Positions 50,290-62,055 of a DNA stretch of 64,000 nucleotides are shown here, in pieces. The position numbers and the translations under genes are program-made. The stretch's first letter is position 1. Each line of letters starts with the position of its first letter. The stretch lies in assembly GCA_905221605.1 (NCBI GenBank), contig CAJNDS010002741.1:233335-297334 (forward strand). Direction: 5' to 3'. This DNA is from Symbiodinium natans. Lineage: Eukaryota; Sar; Dinophyceae; Suessiales; Symbiodiniaceae. Under the pieces are notes generated by a model. It was not told the DNA's origin. It saw nothing but the letters and a program-made list of their open reading frames with translations, and ran no database searches.

Positions 50290-50389
50290 GGGGTTTCTGA
50301 ACTCGAGCACCACAAGGAGTCTGGTAGCCGCTGGACAGATGCCGAGTGGCAAGACTGGAAGGACCAGTGCCCTGGACGTCTCCATTCAG
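50290..50389 (+). CDS. Candidate W-rich exon
   Basis: Frame reads SELEHHKESGSRWTDAEWQD, then WKDQCPGRLHS and stops at a GT (CATTCAG|GT). It is flanked on both sides by telomere-type arrays, like the exons of the channel genes. No family recognised. Confidence 0.35.
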
Positions 50390-51323
50390 GTCGCGAACCC
50401 TAAGCCCTAAGCTCGAAACCCTAAACCCTAAACCCGAAACCCTAAACCCTAAACCCCAAACCCTAAACCCTAAACCCTAAACCCTTAACCCTAAACCCTA
50501 AACCATAAACCCCAAACCCCAAACCCTAGACCCTATCTTGAAACCCCAACACCCATGACCACTTTTGGGGTTCCTACCGGAGTACGGTGCCCTTTAGGGA
50601 GGCCCCCTCCAGTGTTCCCGCGCCCGCCCTGAGAACTGAACCCTGGATCGTCTAAACCTTAAGTCTCCAGGGTTTAGGATTTGGAGCCCTAAACCCTAAA
50701 CCCTAAACCCTAAACCCTAAACCCTAAACCCTAAACCCTAAACCCGAAACCCTAAACCCTAAACCCTAAACCCTAAACCTTGTATATATAAGGCCCGAAC
50801 TCCCTCATTCCCTACTAAGAACCAGGGGGTAGTTTCAGGCTTGAGGGTTCTAGGGTTAAGCAGTTTCAAGCTTCGCCGTTTCGAGGCTTCAAACCCTGCA
50901 CCCTAGATCCTAGGAAAACAAGTCCTACACCCTGAACCCCGACTCCCGGAATAACCTCAAGATCAATCTGTTTGGCAGCTGATCTTCAGGGTGCTTGATG
51001 GTTTAGGGTCTAGGGTGTTTAGGGCTGCGTTTTCGATGTGTCGGTTGGAGGTTTCTAGGTTTAGTGTTCTTGAGGGGTCTAGGCAGCATATGAGGGTATT
51101 TAGACGTGGGGACTGAGTCACTGCAGGCTGAGAGCTCATGTAGGTATCAGCTTTGTGTTCAGGGGGTGCCACATGCTCGGGGGGCTGTAAACCACTAGGC
51201 CCTAAACGCTAAACCCTAAACCCTAAACCTTAGACCCTAAACCCTAAACCCTAAACCCTAAACCCGAAACCCTAAACCCTAAACCCTAAACCCGAAACAC
51301 CCTACAGCTTCGAATCGCCGATC

Positions 51324-51383
51324 CCCTAAGGCAGTGGAAGGACCAGCAGTGGAAGGACGGCCATAGGGAACTCGGGATTCAGC
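51324..51383 (+). CDS. Candidate W-rich exon
   Basis: Frame DPLRQWKDQQWKDGHRELGI, similar in composition to the 50290 candidate (W-K-D-Q). It may belong to the same gene. Confidence 0.3.
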
Positions 51384-51737
51384 GAGGTTGGGTTCAGGGC
51401 TGAGGCCCCCCCAGTTCCTGGATAGGTTACCAGAGTTTAGGGTTTAGGGTTTAGGGTTTAGGGTTTAGGGTTTAGGGTTTAGGGGATGCCGCAGTAGTTT
51501 CGAGTTCAGGGCTATCGGGGCATAGCCTTGTGATGTCTGGCAGGTGCGGCGGCTCTTGGTCGATAAGTTTTTGGCAGACAACCCTGAACCCCAAACCCAG
51601 AGACTGCAATATTGCTTGATGAGGGAATGGCACCTCATAATTCATATTAGACCGCCCTAAACCTTAAACCCAAAACCCTACGCCCTGCCCAGTACAATCT
51701 AAGGAATCTTCCCTAGTTCAAGGATATCGGGGACACA

Positions 51738-51893
51738 GATCAACTCTTAGGGTAGTTACATGGTCCCTTAATGTGGGCCCTTAAATGGGGACCCAGTCTA
51801 TACTCCTTATATACCCTGTAAAACCCAAGGGCCCATACTGCAGAACCCTTAAAAGGGGGTAAGGGGCCAGATCAAGAGACCATGTAACTACCC
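51738..51893 (+). mobile_element. Inverted-repeat element family 7
   Basis: GGGTAGTTACATGGTCCCTT ... GAGACCATGTAACTACCC, TTA on both sides. Related copies are at 1979, 20006 and 29355. Confidence 0.75.
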
Positions 51894-52589
51894 TTAGATA
51901 GTAGTAGCCCTAAACCCTACACCCTACACCCTGAAACCCTGAAACCTAAACCCTAAACCCTAAACCCTAAACCCTAAACCCTAAACCCTAAACCCTAAAC
52001 CCTAAACCCTAAACCCTTAACCCCAAGCCCTAAACCCTCAACGCTATGCCGTTCGCTGGTCGCTGAAGCCTCGTCCGTGAGGACGGCTGGGCGTCTTCCT
52101 CGTCATGGAAGGCTTAGCGGGCATGCAGTTACTTTGCGCGTTGAGGGTTTAGGGTTTAGGTTTTAGGGATTAGGGTTTAGGGTTTAGGGTGGAGCTTCGG
52201 TTGGAAGGTCAGGACTTTGGATTTACAAGGCCCAGAACGGCACACCTGGGGTCTGAAGACCAACTTATGTGGCTTACTTGCAGGCTCAGGGCAGGTGCCC
52301 AGAGACGCACCACTGTGTATTTGTAGCCTAGGCAATCCTAAGCTCTTCGCCACCCTAAGCTCTAAACCCTAAACCCTATGCCCTAAACCCTAAACCCTAC
52401 ACCCTAAACCCTAAACCCTAAACCCTAAACCCTGCAACCCCTAAACCCTAATCGGTTACTTGGGCGGCTTCTTGGCGTAGTGAGCTTCCACTTGCAGTTG
52501 CTTCATGGCACCCAGGAGGGCGCTGAACCTCCAAGTATACTTGGAGTCTCATGGCAGGATTCATAAATTGCAGGGTTTACTGTAGGGGG

Positions 52590-52730
52590 TTTAGGGGGTT
52601 CAGGGGTTTAGGGGCTTTAGGGGCTTTAGGGGCTTTAGGGGCTTTAGGGGCTTTAGGGGCTTTAGGGGCTTTAGGGGCTTTAGGGGCTTTAGGGGCTTTA
52701 GGGGCTTAAGGGGCTTAAGGGGCTTTGGGG
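52590..52730 (+). repeat. TTTAGGGGC (9-base) array
   Basis: About 14 units of GGGGCTTTA, another locally homogenised variant of the telomere-type unit. Confidence 0.9.
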
Positions 52731-52745
52731 TGCAGGGTTTAGGGT

Positions 52746-52852
52746 TTGTTCTACCACTTATAAGCCCCTTAGGTGCCCTAACATGGCTATAAGTTGGGTT
52801 CTAAGTACAGTTATAATTGGTTAGTAAGTACCATGAACCTCCAAGTATAGGG
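52746..52852 (+). mobile_element. Family 9 element
   Basis: CACTTATAAGCCCCTTAGGT ... AGTAAGTACCATGAACCTCC then AAGTA; the left terminus is degraded. Confidence 0.6.
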
Positions 52853-53106
52853 CTTGAGGTTTGCAGGGGGTCAGGGTTTAAGAAGCTGGAGGCCCCTTGC
52901 CACCTGTTGGTTTTTGAGGGTTTAGGGTTTGGGATTTAGGATTTAGGCTTTAGGGTTTAGGTGTAGGGCTCAGACACTACTACTACACACTTGCTTTGTC
53001 TGATGCCCTGCCACCATCCAAGAACCCTTAGAAGCCCGAAGCAACCTGAACCCCAGGGTTAAGGGTTTAGGGCTTAGGCTTTTTGGATTTTCATCACCCT
53101 GCTTTG

Positions 53107-53160
53107 CCAGGACAAGGACAAGTGGTGGGAGAAAGATTGGGGTCGTCAGGGATGCCCAGC
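53107..53160 (+). CDS. Candidate W-rich exon
   Basis: After GCCAG the frame reads DKDKWWEKDWGRQGCPARE. Same W/K/D character as the candidates at 50290 and 51324. Confidence 0.25.
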
Positions 53161-53865
53161 GAGAGAGAGGTTTGACCAGGATTTCAGATTTGGACTTGGT
53201 ACTTTGGGTTCAGGGTTTGGGGATTTGGGGTTAAGGGTTTAGGGTTTAGGGATTTAGGGTCTCAATTCCGTGTGTGGGCTGCCCCTTCTGAGCAAGTTTG
53301 ACTTTTAGGTTCTGACCAACATTGTCCCCCCAATAAGCCGACTCCGTACTCATATTTAAATCTAGCCAAAACCCATTCTAAACCTTAAGCCTTAAACCCA
53401 AACCCTTTATTGTAAATAGGCCGCTGCGTTCTGAGCAATCAAGACACCAGTGGTTCCTTCTTTGCTAGACTTCTAAGGTCAGGGGCTACTAAAGATGCAA
53501 TGTTATACTGACATGTCCTTAGAGTTTCGTTTGGGGTTTCGGGTTTAGGGGTTAGGGGTTTAGGGGTTTAGGGTTGAGTGAGGGTTTAGGGTTTAGGGTT
53601 TAGGGTTTGTGGAGTGCATGCTGGGAATTTTGGTCAGGGCAGGACGACTCTAAACCCTAAAGGCCCTAAACCTTCCAGTTTAGATCCTTAGAAAGCTTCT
53701 TTCATCCAGCCTTTCGCACCACAAGCCAGTCTCCACAAGAGGTCGAGCAGGAGGCTTGGGCGACTTATTGCTAAGGGGCTTAGGGTTTGGGGTTTAGTTG
53801 CAACTGCACTCACAGCTACCAGGCTTTGAAAACAGCCGGTTTGCACACACCTAAACCTTAAACCC

Positions 53866-54192
53866 CAAACCCTCAACCCTAAACCCTAAACCCGAAACCC
53901 AGAAACCCTAAACCCGAAACCCTAAACCCTAAACCCTAAACCCAGAAACCCTAAACCCTAAACCCTAAACCCTAAACCCTAAACCCTAAACCCTAAACCC
54001 TAAACCCTAAACCCTAAACCCTAAACCCTAAACCCTAACCTAAACCCTAAACCCTAAACCCTAAACCCTAAACCCTAAACCCTAAACCCTAAAACCTAAA
54101 CCCTAAACCCTAAACCCTAAACCCTAAACCCTAAACCCTAAACCCTAAACCCTAAACCCTAAACCCTAAACCCTAAACCCTAAACCCTAACC
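53866..54192 (-). repeat. Long CCCTAAA array
   Basis: About 45 units, mostly perfect, with a few CCCGAAA and CCCAGAAA variants at the start. Confidence 0.95.
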
Positions 54193-54411
54193 AACAATCT
54201 TCGACCTAGGCCAGGGTGGGGACGAGGCCCGCCGCGTGCAGAGCCAGCTCCCTCCTGCCCGAGCCTGAAGTCTTCTAAACCCTAAACCCTAAACCCTAAA
54301 CCCCAAACCATAAACCCCAAACCCCAAACCCCAAACCCTAAACTAAACCCTAAACCCTAAACCCTAAACCCTAAACCCTAAACCCTAAACCCTAGACCCT
54401 AAGCCCTACTT

Positions 54412-54640
54412 AGCCGCAAGCCTTGCCTGATTTATCCGGCACGGGGCAGCGGTGGAAGTATCTGCGGGCCTTGTTTTTGCACTTCCCCAGCGCAAACTTC
54501 TTGCACAGTTCCTTGCCATCACACTCCGTGCACCAGGACGAATCAAACTTGTCCACGGTTTTGGGCTTTTTGGGGTCTGGTGTTTTGGGCGGCAACGGCG
54601 GGACATCTGCATCCTGCGTCTTGCGCTTGAGCTTGTTACC
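54412..54640 (-). CDS. Minus-strand terminal exon with degenerate CCCH-like zinc finger
   Basis: Minus frame from a lysine/proline-rich region (PPKTPDPKKPKTVDKF) to SSWCTECDGKELC and CKKFALGKCKNKARRYFHRC, ending PVPDKSGKACG-stop. The spacing resembles C-x7-C-x4-C-x3-H fingers that are common in dinoflagellate predicted proteins, but the third cysteine is arginine. The surrounding plus-strand frames look meaningless. Probably the end of a minus-strand gene or a decayed element ORF; an in-frame stop lies upstream, so it must be spliced or truncated. Confidence 0.5.
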
Positions 54641-54744
54641 CGTTTACGGTTTAGGGCTTAGGTTCCTGCTCATGCAAATGCTTACAACAAGCTTGTCGTC
54701 CAGGTTGCACAGGGCTTCTATCTCAGATCGTTTGCAAACCTGTT

Positions 54745-55265
54745 AGTTAGGTTGTCGGGCTTTCGTCAGTCTACTAAGGCAACTGCGCGAAGTACGGTGC
54801 GCCTCGCTGCATTCACAGAGCGCGCATATGCCCCTCGTGTCTTCCAACGTCAATAACAGCAAAAAACTCATCGGTGCCACTAGTCTTGAAGTCAGGAAGA
54901 TGCTTGGAACCCCCACGCAAGGCGTTTCAAACCTAAGCTCAAGGCTGCTGCAAGTCAAATCCGCTGTAAAGCCCTGGGGAAAGAGCGCGCACTCCCTGCA
55001 CGCACCCTCGAAAGAGGAAACACATGGGGGTTGTTCAAAACTTTCTGGGCCTCGTTTGGTCTCTGTGGCTGTACACTCCTGAATGTTCAGGGCATCAAAA
55101 CGTCCGTTACCTATGGCGACCCCCACATGGCCAGGAGGGCAACGGCCAGGGCGGCAAGCGCTGGAGCGACGCTAAGGAGAATGACAAAGGCATCGAGCGT
55201 TTTCGTGTGCGAGAGGCTTGGGTTGTTTGGGCTTGAGAGGCGATGCTTAACAAAACACACGGTCG
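54745..55265 (-). other. Possible upstream exons of the minus-strand gene
   Basis: A minus frame at about 55130-55265 contains a strongly hydrophobic helix (LDAFVILLSVAPALAALAVA). Another at about 54800-54880 reads KTSGTDEFFAVIDVGRHEGH before a stop. They could belong with the 54412-54640 exon. The order and splice sites are not resolved and no family is recognised. Confidence 0.25.
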
Positions 55266-55365
55266 CAACCCTAAACCCCAAACCCTAAACCCCAAACCCT
55301 AAACCCTAAACCCCAAATCCTAAACCCCAAACCCTAAACCCTAAACTCTAAACAACAATCCGCGG

Positions 55366-55420
55366 CGTGGAAGGCGGCTCCAAGGGGCGCTGGGAGTGGC
55401 AGGAGGCCGCGGGTTCTTCT
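55366..55420 (+). CDS. Candidate W-rich exon
   Basis: Frame EGGSKGRWEWQEAAGSS between arrays. A similar one at about 56390-56450 reads DDSPERWGETWEQPREAGG. Low-confidence members of a W-rich series. Confidence 0.25.
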
Positions 55421-55475
55421 TGTAATTGTGATTATCTTCATTACTTATTTAGGTTTAGGGTTTGGGGTTTAGGGT

Positions 55476-55582
55476 TTAGGGTTTCCGAAATTAGGGGTAC
55501 CGTCTTGGGGTCCTTCTCGCAAGGGCATCCTACTATTTGGGGGCTTTATTTAGGGTTCCCCCCTATTTTCGTAAATTCCCTT
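55476..55582 (+). mobile_element. Family 8 element
   Basis: GGGTTTCCGAAATTAGGGGT ... CCTATTTTCGTAAATTCCC with internal CATCCTACTATTTGGGGG, as in the 17376 copy. Confidence 0.65.
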
Positions 55583-56240
55583 CTTGTTATTGTTATTACT
55601 GGCATTACTGTTCAGAATACTATACTAATGAATAGGAAAATCGATGGTCTGATTAACGGTACTATAATGTTGAATATGAATATACATAGTTATGATTAAC
55701 AGTACTTTCATAGTGAATTTTCATAGAAATAGCTGAAATTAGCACTGCTATTAATCATGATATTCATATCAATAGTATTACGACTAGTATAAACAGTACC
55801 CCATTACTAGCACTATGAGAAATAGTAAGACTGTCACTTTGATAATCTGTGATGTGTCATTGTTGTCAATTTTGTGTTTAGTCTTGCCAGGAGAGTTGAT
55901 GATATTATAGTGAGGCGATTATAAGCGGCATTCCCAAGATCATCGTTTTTATTATATGTAGCAACCAAGACTAATATAAGTCATGATTGGCATGATCGTT
56001 GTTAATTCGCTGCTTATTCGTGGAATTAGTAAGACAAATATGGCTAACACTACGCACATGTGGATTAGCAATGCTTGTTTTGGAACGAGTAGCAAAAGCA
56101 ACGCTGGTGTCAACGATAGCAAGGCTTCGGGTTAGTTATTCAGGGTTCGTTTCGTTTTGACTGTTAGATTACTGTCCTCTCACATTATCTACAACCAATC
56201 GCTTTCCCAACCATTCCAACTCTCAAACTTAGCCCCAAAC
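55583..56240. other. AT-rich unique stretch
   Basis: No telomere-type repeats and no convincing ORF. Repeated ATTAGTA/TACTAT-like words suggest decayed simple sequence. Confidence 0.4.
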
Positions 56241-56747
56241 CGGCTTCAGGGTTTAGGTTTTCGGTTTCGGGTCCCAAAGCTAGACCCTAAACCCTAAACC
56301 GTAAACCCTAAACCCTAGACTCAAGACTAAGACCCTAGACTCTAGACCCTAAACCCTAAACCCTAGGGAATTGGCAGTAGGGCGTCTCCAGGACGACTCC
56401 CCTGAGCGATGGGGCGAGACCTGGGAGCAGCCGCGCGAGGCGGGTGGGTTTAGGGTTTAGGGTTTAGGGTTTAGGGTTTAGGGTTTAGGGCTTAGGGCTT
56501 AGGGCTTAGGGTTTAAGGTTTAGGGTTTAGGGTTTAGGGTTTCGGGTTTCGGGTTTAGGGTTTAGGGTTTGGTATTTAGGGTTTAGAGTTTAGGGTTTAG
56601 GGCTTAGGGCTTAGGGTTTAGGGTTTAGGGTTAGGGTTTAGGGTTTAGGGTTTAGGGTTTAGGGTTTAGGGTTTAGGGTTTAGGGTTTAGGGCGATTTGG
56701 AGACTTTAGGGGCCTGAATCGTTAGAACAGGGTTTTGGTGGGGTATT

Positions 56748-56850
56748 CTTAGCAGCTGAGTGAGCACACTTTACACTTTTTGGGATACTATAATCCCCTA
56801 TAGAACTGAAAGTGTACACTTTTTTGGCGGCAAACGACGTATCATAGTAT
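56748..56850 (+). mobile_element. Family 4 element, right end degraded
   Basis: CTTAGCAGCTGAGTGAGCAC ... AAAGTGTACACTTTTTT, then the right terminus is lost. Confidence 0.6.
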
Positions 56851-56881
56851 AACTAGAAAGAGATTTGGAGATTAATCTTAG

Positions 56882-56968
56882 TTAGGCTCAATTCTTCCTA
56901 AATGACCTTGATTGTGGGGGAACCTAGACTAGGGGGGTGGTAGTAGGGGAACCCATGAAGATTTCAGA
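56882..56968 (+). mobile_element. Family 10 element, partial
   Basis: AGGCTCAATTCTTCCTAAAT ... GGTGGTAGTAGGGGAACCC. The interior matches the opposite strand of the 17817 copy. Confidence 0.55.
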
Positions 56969-57180
56969 GCTCATGGATAGGTAGCCCTAAACCCTAAACC
57001 CTACTCAAACCCGAAACCCTAAACCCTGAACCCGAAAGCCCTAAGCCCTAAACCTCAAAAACCCCCCCCCCCCCCAAACCTTCATTTTTTCGGGTTTTCG
57101 CTTGTGCATCGGTGCTCCCGCGAAGGAGACTGGGGTCCAGCTCATTGGTGAGATTGCGCCCGAAAGCGCAGGACTGGGGT

Positions 57181-57640
57181 GGGGGTTTAGGGTTTAGGGC
57201 TTTGGGCTTAGCGCTTTAAGCGCTTAGGGTTTAGGGTTAGTGGTTTAGGGTTTAGGGGTTAGGGTTGAGGGTTTAGGGTTTAGGGTTGAGGGTTTAGGGT
57301 TTAGGGTTGAGGGGAGGGAGGGGTTAGAGGAATAGGGGCTTAGGGCTTTTAGGGCTTCAGAGTTGGCCGCTCAAAGCTGAGGTTTGAGGGTTTCGGGTTT
57401 AGGGTTAGGGGTTTTGGGTTTAGGGGTTTAAGGGGTTTAGGGTTAGGGGTTTAGGGAGTTTAGGGTTAGGGTTAGGGGTTTTGGGTTTAGGGGGTTCAGG
57501 GGCTTAAGGGTTTCGGGGTGTTAGGGGCTTAGGGGTTTAAGGGGTTTCGGCGCTGAGAGGTTCAGGGGTTGAGGTTGAGGGGGTTGGGGGCCTAGGGGCC
57601 TCGGGGCCTGGGGGCTTAGGGGTTTAGGGCTTTTGAGTTT
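57181..57640 (+). repeat. Degenerate TTTAGGG/GGGGTTT tract
   Basis: About 450 bases of decayed G-rich repeats, similar in appearance to 13976-14455. Confidence 0.8.
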
Positions 57641-57719
57641 CCGCTTCTAGCCGAGGCGCGCCGTACTAGGAAAGGGTGCGGAAAGGGGTTTCGGGATTCT
57701 GGGTTTAGGGATCTAGGGT

Positions 57720-57957
57720 TTGAAATTTAGGTTATCATCTGATATCGGTTCCGTCCGGCTGCTGTTTGTTGAACGTCTCCTTCTAGGCTTTCGGAATCTC
57801 AGGTTTAACGGTCAGGCTCTAACGTCTAACCAGGAGAGCGTCGCGTCTGGCCAGCAACATGCTCATGAAGAGCTTGAGCGCGTAGCCACTGAAAGGCCGA
57901 GGTTCCTTCTTCTCAAAACGAGCCAACAGGAAGCAGCTTACCAGGATGGGCGATTAG
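57720..57957 (+). other. Weak exon candidate
   Basis: Open plus frame with ESVASGQQHAHEELERVATE and RPRFLLLKTSQQEAAYQDG after an AG at 57833. The minus strand is also partly open. No family recognised. Confidence 0.2.
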
Positions 57958-58394
57958 GGTTTAGGGTTTAGGGTTTAGGGTTTAGGGTTTAGGGTTCAGG
58001 GTTCAGGGTTTAGGGTTTAGGGTTTAGGGTTTAGGTCCTACAATCCCCAGAATCAACCCTATGAAGGGCCCTTACTACAACACGGCGGCTCCCTCGCATC
58101 CTAGAGTAGCAGCCCATGAGCCGGACCTTGCTGTTCAAGGCATCCTGCACAGACTTTGGAGCCCTAAACGCCACCAAGCCTCCAAAACCTAAACGCTTAC
58201 CCTGAACGCGCCCTTGTTCCCCTACACACCGACTCCCGCCGAATGCCTTTCTAAGCTTTAAACCCTAACCCTAAACCCTAAATCCTTTATTCCCCTAAAC
58301 CCTAAACCCTAAACCCTAAACCCTAAACCCTAAACCCTAAACCCTAAACCCTAAACCCTAAACCCTAAACCCGCCTTAAATCCCTTGACTCGAA

Positions 58395-58502
58395 GCTTGA
58401 AGCCGCGAGAATGGGAATACATCCTCATGGATGAGTCCCGGCGATGCTTCGCAGCCTTCCTGCCGCTGCCTGGCTGCAGAGCTGGCCCCTTTCATCGAAG
58501 GT
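58395..58502 (+). CDS. Candidate exon
   Basis: Frame KPREWEYILMDESRRCFAAF, then LPLPGCRAGPFHR up to a GT (CGAAG|GT). Flanked by CCCTAAA arrays. No family recognised. Confidence 0.25.
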
Positions 58503-58816
58503 CCTAAACCCTAAATCCTAAACCCTAAACCCCAAATCCTAAACCCTAAACCCTAAACCCTAAACTCTGAGGATCCAAAGTATGGGCCTTTCTTTTGTAT
58601 CGTGTATATAACGGCCATGTTACAAGGCACTCAGATTAAGGCCTATACCCATTTGAGGTTTGTGGCTTTTAGGGTTTTGGGGTTTTGGGGTTTAGGGTTT
58701 AGGGGTTTAGTGTTTAGGGTTTGGGGCTTTCGGGTTGAGCCCTATACTGTTGGGGTTTAGGGGCTTTCGGGTTTAGAGTTTTCGGGTTTAGGGTTCGGGT
58801 CTAGGGGTTTTAGGGT

Positions 58817-59640
58817 TCAGGGTTTAAGGGTGTTTACGGGCTTTTGGATCTTTTTGTGGGTTTGGGGGGTTTCGGAGTTGTGGGGTTTTGGGGTTGTGGC
58901 GTTGGGTTGAGGGTGTGAAACCCCAAACCCTTGAGTGAGCAGGGCAAACGCACCGAAGCCGGAGGCGAGGAAGCTCCGGAGCCAGAAGCTCGAAGAAACT
59001 CCCATGAGAGGCTTTCCGGGGTCTCCCAAAGGCCTTTCAGGTGAGCGGCAGGGGCCCCCACAGCCTCCGCAACTTGCCACGCAGCCCAGGTAAAGATCCG
59101 CAGGCAAGGCCAGGCAGGGCCAACCCAACTTCTGACCATACGTCATCCCTGCAACACCAAGGGGTGAAGACGCCAGCCAACCCCCAACACCGGGTGTTTC
59201 AGTTGTTGAAGGGAGACCTACTTTTGGTCCTCGAAAGGTTTGTAGGGATTCTTACAGGCTTTCAAAGGCCTCAAAAGTCCCCAGCGAAGGTGCCAGCCAA
59301 CCCCTCCCGGGCGCGCGCCCTGACTTGTTGAGCCTCACCCCCGCTTGCGCTCCACACTCGCCTTGACCTCTGCGTGTTTTGGGTTTCTTTCCTTTCGGAT
59401 CGTGCTCATGTATATCATTCTTGATGACAGTGGCGCCCTAGCCTTCGCCCCTGGGCGCTGCAAGGGATCATCATTCTGACACGCCTTTCTGAATCCCAGA
59501 GGCCTTTTCGAGTAGGTTCTGGGGCTTCTGGGAGGCCTGTCCGGGAGGCTTCGGCGCCCCCTCAATTGAGACACCCTAAATCCTAAATCCTAAACCCTAA
59601 ACCCTAAACCCTAAACCCTAAACTCTAAACCCTCATTTGC
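58817..59640. other. Unique stretch without a recognised gene
   Basis: Several overlapping ORFs on both strands. The minus frame at 59335-59450 ends IRKERNPKHAEVKASVERKR-G-stop and is the most protein-like. No support beyond composition. Confidence 0.2.
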
Positions 59641-59735
59641 TCTTGCAGCTGCAGGTGTCCCTTCGACGAAGCCCAATGCGCGAGCTTCTTCCAAAGGGTG
59701 AAGGACCCGCAGCCCGGATGTTTGAAATCACGTAA
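59640..59735 (+). other. Exon candidate with consensus-like GTAAGTG donor
   Basis: Between a CCCTAAA array and GTAAGTG. Two frames look protein-like (VSLRRSPMRELLPKGEGPAA or CPFDEAQCASFFQRVKDPQP). The frame cannot be chosen from this sequence. Confidence 0.25.
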
Positions 59736-59739
59736 GTGC

Positions 59740-61950
59740 TCTTTTTCCTCCACCCTAAGCCCTAAACACCCAGATTGACACGCGAGGGTTTTTTGGTTGA
59801 AAACTCCGAGTTTGAGGTTGCACAAAATACCGGCAATCCTGGCCTACAACCCCAAAGCAACCAAGAAGCCCTAACGCCTAAACCAAATCCCCAAACCCGA
59901 GGTCGAAACCAAAAACCCCTAAAACCCCAAGCTCACTCCCCAAGCTCTAGACCCCAAACCCTGAACCCGAAAACCCGAAACCCTAAATCCCGAAGAGGAC
60001 CTTCTCGAAACCTGCAGTGCAATCCCCAATTGCACGGCTTTAGTCTTCAATAGTTCCAGTTCCAGGTTTAGCGGCTGGGATCCCGAATCTCTGCATTTCG
60101 GTTTCGCCATGCGGAGGACGCACAGTTAAAGTCCTGTACATCTATGGTAGGAAGCACAAGCTTAAGATTTAGACCCGCCAAGCCCTAAACCCAAATTGAT
60201 AATTGCCCTAGACCCTAGACCCTAAACCCTAAACCTAACCCCTAAACCCTAAACCCTAAACTCAGGGCCCAGGCCGCCCCCCTACAGAGGGGGGGCGGCG
60301 CTTAAGCCCTTCGACCACTATGGCGAAAGTCGACCCAGGTCGCTTGCCCGCCTCCTGCAGCTCGGGTCGGTAGCACCTACGATGGGGCCCGGTATCTCCC
60401 AGAAACCAGTACTAGGTAAAGACAAGCTGGCCCCCACCCCCCAAGAGCCCCCTGGCCCCTCCTACCCCCACGGCCCCCGCCCTGGCCCTCCCTTCTGCCT
60501 GGCCCACCAGCCTCAAACCCTCTAAAACCTCTCCTTTTCTATGCAGCTGAAACCCGTGCCACAAACGACCTGGCCTCAAACCTTTCCCTTAGCTGAAAGT
60601 GGCCATCGGTGACGGAAGGGTGAACAATAAAGGGATTGTCATGAGTTTAGGCCTAAACCCTAAAAGGAATAGGTTTGGGTGGTTTTGCCGCCTCGGACGG
60701 CGTGGGGTGGGAGAAAAGTATTAGATGGCCCTCCACAATCGGGCCACAGCTGCTCTTCGCACCTGACGAGGTATTCGAGCCGCTGCTGCATCCTAACCTT
60801 CACAGCATCTACGCCCTATTACAGCAAACCCTAAACCCTAAACCCTAGGCCCTAAACCCTAAACCCTAAACCCTAAACCCTAAACCCTAAATCCTAAACC
60901 CGCGCCGCCCTCAGAAGTAGCCGTGGCAGCAGGCCCAACTCCGGTCGCCCATGGCTTGGTTGAAGCCCGCATAGGATCAATGTCAGGAGGTAGCACTTAA
61001 ACCTTAAATCCTTAAGCCTTAACCCTAAACATTAAACCCTATACTTTCATGCACATGAAATAAGGGCCGAGGATCCTCCTAGGGGGCTTTGGATTTTCGT
61101 TGGCGCTTTGAAGCCTCCAACCTCAAACCCTAAGCCCACTGAGGTCCCTCTAAAGACCTGAACACTAACCCATACATCCAGAACCCTAAACCCTAAACCC
61201 TAAACCCTAAACCCTAAACCCTAAACCCTAAACCCTAAACCCTAAATCTAACCCGGATCTAACCCCGAAACGCTGGACCGTAAACTCTACGCACCTAGAG
61301 CCGTCCTAGGTCTGAAATCCTAAGCCCGAGCCGAAGAAACTTGAGGCCTTAAACCTTACACCCTAAACCCTAAATCCCGGCACCAGGAGGGCACCGACTG
61401 GAAGCAGCCCCAGACAATCTTTGGGGGTACGGTTCCCCGGAAGACGGCCGCTTTGCAGAATGGTTTGTTGGAGGGGGTGTGTAGGAGACAGGTTTGAGGG
61501 TTCAGGGTTTAGGGGGTTAGGGCTGAGGGAGACTTAGTGTGGCTTCGGTTTGGTTTTCCATTGGGGTTGGGGGTTCTGCAGGTTCAGGATCGGAAAACAA
61601 AAGCAACTCCAAACCCTAACCCGAAACCCTAAACCCTACACCAAACTCGGAACAATTTCGATCTTCGGAACTTTAAGTACTCAACCTTGGGGGGAGAGAT
61701 GTATTGATCATGTTGCCTTGATACCCCCACAGACTCCGAAGCCTTGTGGGTTGAACTCGCACCGCCCCCCCCCCCCCCCCCCCCCCCCGATGTTCAAAGA
61801 GGCTGCCGGCGGACTCCTACATGGTAGCGGTTCAAAATACGTATACCTGTCCCCACAAATAGGTTGACCTTTTTCTGTAAGGGTTCCCTTGTTTAGTGAC
61901 TCTTCTCCCAGTGTCAATCCCTTTGAAAGGGCCATTTAGAACAGCCTCCC
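59740..61950. other. Repeat-rich stretch without a recognised gene
   Basis: CCCTAAA arrays at about 60826-60902 and 61182-61250, a poly-C run at 61766-61788, and unique GC-rich DNA between. A frame at 61386-61475 reads HQEGTDWKQPQTIFGGTVPR, possibly another W-containing exon. Confidence 0.35.
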
Positions 61951-61956
61951 ATATTG

Positions 61957-62055
61957 GGTTTAGGGTTTAGGGTTTAGGGTTTAGGGTTTAGGGTTTAGGG
62001 TTTAGGGTTTAGGGTTTAGGGTTTAGGGTTTAGGGTTTAGGGTTTAGGGTTTAGG
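61957..62055 (+). repeat. TTTAGGG array
   Basis: About 14 perfect units. Confidence 0.95.
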
